Source of the DNA: Streptomyces sp. PCS3-D2
GTDB taxonomy: Bacteria > Actinomycetota > Actinomycetes > Streptomycetales > Streptomycetaceae
Reading direction: 5' to 3'
DNA: 64,000 bases
NCBI RefSeq assembly: GCF_000612545.2
Contig: NZ_CP097800.1
Location: 3,256,001 to 3,320,000 of the forward strand
Shown in pieces: positions 59,690-64,000 of this stretch. Both the position numbers and the translations under genes were made by a program. Positions within the stretch are counted from its first letter, which is position 1, and each line of letters begins with the position of its first letter. The notes beneath the pieces were generated by a model. It saw nothing but the letters and a program-made list of their open reading frames with translations, had not been told where the DNA came from and searched no databases.

Positions 59690-60868
59690 TCAGGTCAGCA
59701 TGCCGCGCAGCGGGAACACCGCCCGCCGGGTGGCGAGAACGGCCTGATCCGTCCGGTCCGCCGGGTCGTAGCCGGCGTCCCAGTCCCGCCACGAAGGGCT
59801 TCGCCCGTCGGTCATCCGCCCCGGCGCCACCTGACGCGTCCGTGCGTACACCTCGTCGCGCCAGGACGCCGGGACCGCGCTCTCCGGGTCCAGCGGCCGG
59901 TGCGCGGCGATCGCCACCAGGTGCGTCCACGACCGCGGTACGACGTCCACCACCGCGTACCCGCCGCCGCCCAGCGCCAGCCACCGCCCGTCCGCGTACG
60001 CGTGCGCCAGCGCGTGACAGGCCTCCTGCACGGCCCGCTGTGCGTCCAGGGACACCGCCAGGTGCGCCAACGGGTCCTCGAAGTGGGTGTCGGCGCCGTG
60101 CTGGGTCACCAGCACCTGTGGCCGGAAGTCCGCCAGCAGCTCCGGCACCGTCGCATGGAAGGCCCGCAGCCAGCCCTCGTCCCCGGTGCCGGCCTCCAGC
60201 GCCACGTTCACCGCCGAGCCCTCGGCCGCCGGGCCACCGGTCTCCTCCGGCCAGCCGGTCTGCGGGAAGAGCGTCCGCGGATGCTCGTGCAGCGAGACCG
60301 TCAACACCCGCGGGTCGTCCCAGAAGGCGGCCTGCACACCGTCACCGTGATGGACGTCCACGTCCACGTACGCGACCCGCTCCGCCCCCAGTTCCAGCAG
60401 CCGGGCGATCGCCAGCGACGCGTCGTTGTAGACGCAGAACCCGGCCGCTCCTCCCGGCATCGCGTGGTGCAGCCCGCCGGCGAAGTTCACGGCGTGCTCG
60501 GCCTCGCCGCGCCAGATCGCCTCCGCGCCGGCCACGGACTGCCCGGCGATCAGCGCCGAGGCCTCGTGCATCCCGCGGAACGCCGGATCGTCCACGGTAC
60601 CGAGCCCGTACGACCCGTCGGCGGCGTCCGGATCGACCGACACCTCGCGCACCGCGGCGACGTAGTCCTCCCGGTGGACGAGCCGCAGCGTCGAGTCCCC
60701 GGCCACGGGAGCCGCGCGCACTTCCATGGCCCGGTCCAGCCCGAAGGCGCGCACCAGGCCCATGGTCAGTGCCAGGCGCACCGGGTCCATCGGATGGCTC
60801 GGTCCGAAGTCATACCCCGTTACCGCCTCGTCCCACATCAACAGCCCGGTCACCGGCTCGCCGCTCAT
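59690..60868 (-). CDS. AcuC-like deacetylase (histone-deacetylase superfamily)
   Basis: A 392-residue protein from ATG 60868. The deacetylase pattern is clear: FGPSHPMDPVRLALTMGLV, FAGGLHHAMPGGAAGFCVYND (catalytic His pair), VAYVDVDVHHGDGVQAAFW (zinc Asp/His), VSLHEHPRTLFPQTG, LVTQHGADTHFEDPLAHLA and LALGGGGYAVVDVVPRSW. AcuC enzymes deacetylate proteins such as acetyl-CoA synthetase. The 5' end overlaps the MFS gene by 59 bp, which is long but supported by both reading frames. Confidence 0.9.
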   Translation of the reverse strand: MSGEPVTGLLMWDEAVTGYDFGPSHPMDPVRLALTMGLVRAFGLDRAMEVRAAPVAGDSTLRLVHREDYVAAVREVSVDPDAADGSYGLGTVDDPAFRGMHEASALIAGQSVAGAEAIWRGEAEHAVNFAGGLHHAMPGGAAGFCVYNDASLAIARLLELGAERVAYVDVDVHHGDGVQAAFWDDPRVLTVSLHEHPRTLFPQTGWPEETGGPAAEGSAVNVALEAGTGDEGWLRAFHATVPELLADFRPQVLVTQHGADTHFEDPLAHLAVSLDAQRAVQEACHALAHAYADGRWLALGGGGYAVVDVVPRSWTHLVAIAAHRPLDPESAVPASWRDEVYARTRQVAPGRMTDGRSPSWRDWDAGYDPADRTDQAVLATRRAVFPLRGMLT

Positions 60869-62042
60869 GGTCGACACCGTATCGGGCCTCCCGCGGCCCG
60901 AACGAGCGGGCATGGAACAGCGTGATCAGGACGAGCAGCATCGGCACCAGCATCGCCCCCCGGTAGCTCCAAACGTCGCCGATCGCCCCGACGAGCGGCG
61001 ACCCGATCAGGAAGCCCACGTAGTTGAAGATGTTCAGCCGCGCGACCGCCGTGTCCGAAGCCCCGGGGAACAGCCTCCCGGCCGCCGCGAAGGTCTGCGG
61101 CACGATCACGCACAGCCCGACGCCCAGCAGCGTGAAGCCGATCATCCCCACCCACACCCCGGGGGCGGCCGCCACGACCGCGAACCCGGAGGCCGCCAGC
61201 AGCGTCCCGCAACGCACCACCGCCACCGCCCCGAAGCGCCGCACCCCGAGGTCGCCCACGGCCCGCCCCACGAGGGTCGTCACCATGTACACGTTGTACG
61301 GGACGGTCGCCGTCTGCTCCGAACTCCCGAGCACGTCCTGGAGGTACTTGGCACTCCAGTTCGCGACCGTCGAGTCCCCGATGTACGCGCACGCCATCAC
61401 CAGGCAGAGCGGCAGCAGCAGCCCGAACCCGCCGCTGCCCAGGCCCTGCTCCGACTCGCCGTCCGCCCCGGCGCGCTCCTCCCGGTCGACGTAGTACCGG
61501 CTCCCCGACAGCACGAGCGGCAGCAGGACGGCCACGGCCGGCAGGTAGCTGACGAACAACCCCAGGTGCGCGTGCGCCCCGAACCAGGCCGCGGACGCAC
61601 CGAGGATCCCGCCCAGGCTGTACGCGGCGTGGAAGCCCAGCATGATGCTGCGCCCGTAGGCCCGCTGCAGGCTGACTCCGAGCATGTTCATCGACGCGTC
61701 CAGGGCACCCACCGACAGCCCGAACGCCCCCAGGGCCACCGCCACGTGCCACAGGCGCTCACCGGCCCCCACGCCGAGCAGCGACAGCAGCACCAGCGGC
61801 TGGGCCCACCGCAGGACGGCACTGGGCGCGACCCGCTTGACCAGGTGCTCGGTACCGACGCTGGCCACCCCCGCGAGCACGGGTACGGCGGCCAGGAAGA
61901 CGGGCAACAGCCCGTCGGATATCCCGTACCGGTCCTGGATGGCCGGGATCCGGGTGACGAGCAGGGCGAAGGTGACGCCCTGCACGAAGAAGCTGAACCC
62001 CAGGGCGCCGCGGCCGCGGCGCAGCCGCACATCATCCGTCAT
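60810..62042 (-). CDS. MFS transporter
   Basis: A 410-residue protein with about 12 helices. It begins ALGFSFFVQGVTFALLVTRIP and continues with HVAVALGAFGLSVGALDASMN, LGGILGASAAWFGAHAHLGLF, SYLPAVAVLLPLVLSGSRY and VVRCGTLLAASGFAVVAAAPGVWVGMIGFTLLGVGL. The layout resembles the YbjJ/FucP-like sugar or drug porter group. The hydrophilic tail after residue 385 is read through the start of the AcuC gene. The substrate is unknown. Confidence 0.88.
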   Translation of the reverse strand: MTDDVRLRRGRGALGFSFFVQGVTFALLVTRIPAIQDRYGISDGLLPVFLAAVPVLAGVASVGTEHLVKRVAPSAVLRWAQPLVLLSLLGVGAGERLWHVAVALGAFGLSVGALDASMNMLGVSLQRAYGRSIMLGFHAAYSLGGILGASAAWFGAHAHLGLFVSYLPAVAVLLPLVLSGSRYYVDREERAGADGESEQGLGSGGFGLLLPLCLVMACAYIGDSTVANWSAKYLQDVLGSSEQTATVPYNVYMVTTLVGRAVGDLGVRRFGAVAVVRCGTLLAASGFAVVAAAPGVWVGMIGFTLLGVGLCVIVPQTFAAAGRLFPGASDTAVARLNIFNYVGFLIGSPLVGAIGDVWSYRGAMLVPMLLVLITLFHARSFGPREARYGVDHERRAGDRAVDVGRGGNGV

Positions 62043-62085
62043 GGCGGGTCAGCGTAGGCCCCGGGGCTACCCGTGGGTAGAGAGG

Positions 62086-62739
62086 TCACACGGGCAGTTG
62101 CAGGATCAGCGGCAGCTGCATCATGTCGCCGAAGTACCCGGTGGCACCGGGCATCCGGTCCGCGGGCAGCAGCGCGGTGTACCCGTACACGTCCATCCCG
62201 GCGGCCGCGGCGGCCTGGATGCCGCGCGGGCTGTCCTCGATGACGACGCACTGCGCGGGCTCGACGCCCATCCGGCGTGCGGCGTGCAGATAGAGCTCGG
62301 GGTCGGGCTTGCCCCGGGACACGTCCTCCGCGCTGAAGATCCACTCCTCCTCGAACCACCCGTCGAGGCCGGCCAGGCGGTGCCCGACCCGGATCCGCTC
62401 GTGGCTTCCGGAGGACGCCAGGCAGTACGCGATGCCGTGGGCGGTCAGCGCCCCGAGGACCTCCTCCACGCCGGGGACGGGCTTGAGTTCCGTCTCGAAG
62501 GCGGCGACGGTCCGGGCGTGGAGCGTCTCGTCGAAGTCCGCCGGCAGCTGCCGGCCGGTCCGTTCTCCGACGAGGTCGTGCACCTGCCGCACGGCGGCCC
62601 CCATGTAGTCGCGGACCGATTCCTCGTACGTGGTGGGGTGCCCCAGCTCGGTGAGGTACCCGGCCAGGACGTTGTTGGCGATCGGCTCGCTGTCCACCAG
62701 CACGCCGTCGTTGTCGAAGATGACGAGGTCGTAGCCCAT
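62086..62739 (-). CDS. HAD-IA hydrolase (phosphoglucomutase/phosphatase-like)
   Basis: A 217-residue protein. Motif I is YDLVIFDNDGVLVDSEPIAN (D-x-D), with a helical cap domain, motif II CLASSGSHERI, motif III/IV GKPDPELYLHAARRMGV, and VVIEDSPRGIQAAAAAGMDV. It resembles the YieH/beta-phosphoglucomutase/6-phosphogluconate phosphatase group. The DNDG variant of motif I is common in YieH-like members. It is the last gene before the rRNA operon. Confidence 0.9.
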   Translation of the reverse strand: MGYDLVIFDNDGVLVDSEPIANNVLAGYLTELGHPTTYEESVRDYMGAAVRQVHDLVGERTGRQLPADFDETLHARTVAAFETELKPVPGVEEVLGALTAHGIAYCLASSGSHERIRVGHRLAGLDGWFEEEWIFSAEDVSRGKPDPELYLHAARRMGVEPAQCVVIEDSPRGIQAAAAAGMDVYGYTALLPADRMPGATGYFGDMMQLPLILQLPV

Positions 62740-62828
62740 ACCTCCACATTACGGAGGAAACGGATGCGGCACGGTGCCGCCGTGCCCACCCCGGCACCGG
62801 GTCACCCGACCGGCCCGTGAACGCGGAA

Positions 62829-62856
62829 AAGCCCCGTACCAGAAGGTACGGGGCTT
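62829..62856 (-). terminator. Terminator of the rRNA operon
   Basis: Arms AAGCCCCGTACC and GGTACGGGGCTT with a 4-nt loop. On the minus strand it is followed by TTTT, giving a classical intrinsic terminator 14 bp after 5S rRNA. Confidence 0.93.
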
Positions 62857-62869
62857 CCCCATAAAAATT

Positions 62870-62988
62870 GTTCGGCGGCGTCCTACTCTCCCACAGGGTC
62901 CCCCCTGCAGTACCATCGGCGCTGAAAGGCTTAGCTTCCGGGTTCGGAATGTAACCGGGCGTTTCCCTAACGCTATGACCACCGAAAC
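62870..62988 (-). rRNA. 5S ribosomal RNA
   Basis: About 119 nt. On the minus strand it begins GTTTCGGTGGTCATAGCG and ends GAGAGTAGGACGCCGCCGAA, with the conserved CCCGGTTACATTCCGAACCC loop A-B segment. The ends can form the terminal stem (TTCGGTGGT with GCCGCCGAA). It is complete. Confidence 0.95.
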
Positions 62989-63066
62989 ACTATGAAATTT
63001 AGAACGCTGGCATGTCATCACAGCCGTTCGTTATTTCAGAACTAACACAGTGGACGCGAGCAACTG

Positions 63067-64000
<934 letters not shown>

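Overview
The window is about 64 kb of a high-GC actinobacterial chromosome, almost certainly Streptomyces or a close relative. Evidence: strong G/C third-position bias, many GTG and a few TTG starts, a rex-hemA-hemC-hemD operon next to a bldN-type sigma factor and its DUF5667 anti-sigma partner, the 32-residue ribosomal protein bS22, WhiJ/DUF397-type regulator sets and a phage-tail-like contractile injection system (CIS). No CRISPR array, prophage or biosynthetic cluster was seen.

Layout. 1-7.5 kb: the end of a CIS cluster on the + strand. It holds a LysM hub linker, VgrG-like spike, PAAR tip, gp25-, gp6- and gp7-like baseplate proteins, then a large membrane protein with two zinc ribbons that probably ties the particle to the membrane. 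7.5-12.3 kb (-): a MacAB-like efflux module (lipoprotein, adaptor, ATPase, permease) and a secreted I36-type protein. 12.8-14.5 kb: divergent SDR and LysR genes. 14.65-17.75 kb: two apparently identical IS110-family elements in perfect head-to-tail tandem. Their left ends contain sequence that can pair with their own junction, as a bridge RNA would. 17.8-26.8 kb: housekeeping and accessory genes (MDR oxidoreductase with HxlR regulator, Mut7-C RNase, YnfA, SDR, RtcB, two DUF3558 lipoproteins, DUF2637 protein). 26.8-36.6 kb: divergent lysS (class I) and argS, a VOC protein, a Stealth phosphotransferase, a TetR-controlled DrrAB-type ABC exporter and a DUF1876 protein.

36.7-40.8 kb (-): a polymorphic-toxin operon. 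Two WXG100 proteins are followed by a 609-residue toxin with a C-terminal bacterial RNase A-like domain, a probable immunity gene, a headless second RNase A-like fragment and a CdiI-type immunity gene. 41-46.4 kb: hemB, a WhiJ/AbaA-like regulatory trio around a perfect 12-bp inverted repeat, a secreted tripeptidyl-peptidase-like hydrolase and a frameshifted ankyrin-repeat pseudogene. 46.5-51.7 kb (-): rex-hemA-hemC-hemD, coupling NADH/NAD+ sensing to tetrapyrrole synthesis, with a near-consensus Rex operator upstream. 52-56 kb: glutaredoxin, HAD phosphatase, bldN and rsbN, the last with a good sigma-BldN promoter match. 56-62.7 kb (-): acyltransferase, epimerase, bS22, an HTH protein, a phosphatase-like protein, AcuC-like deacetylase, MFS transporter and HAD hydrolase. 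62.8-64 kb (-): 5S rRNA and the 3' third of 23S rRNA, from an rrn operon that enters from the right.

Functions are assigned by eye from translated sequence and motifs, with no database search. Coordinates of starts are chosen from ribosome-binding sites, overlaps and family length, and are flagged where uncertain.
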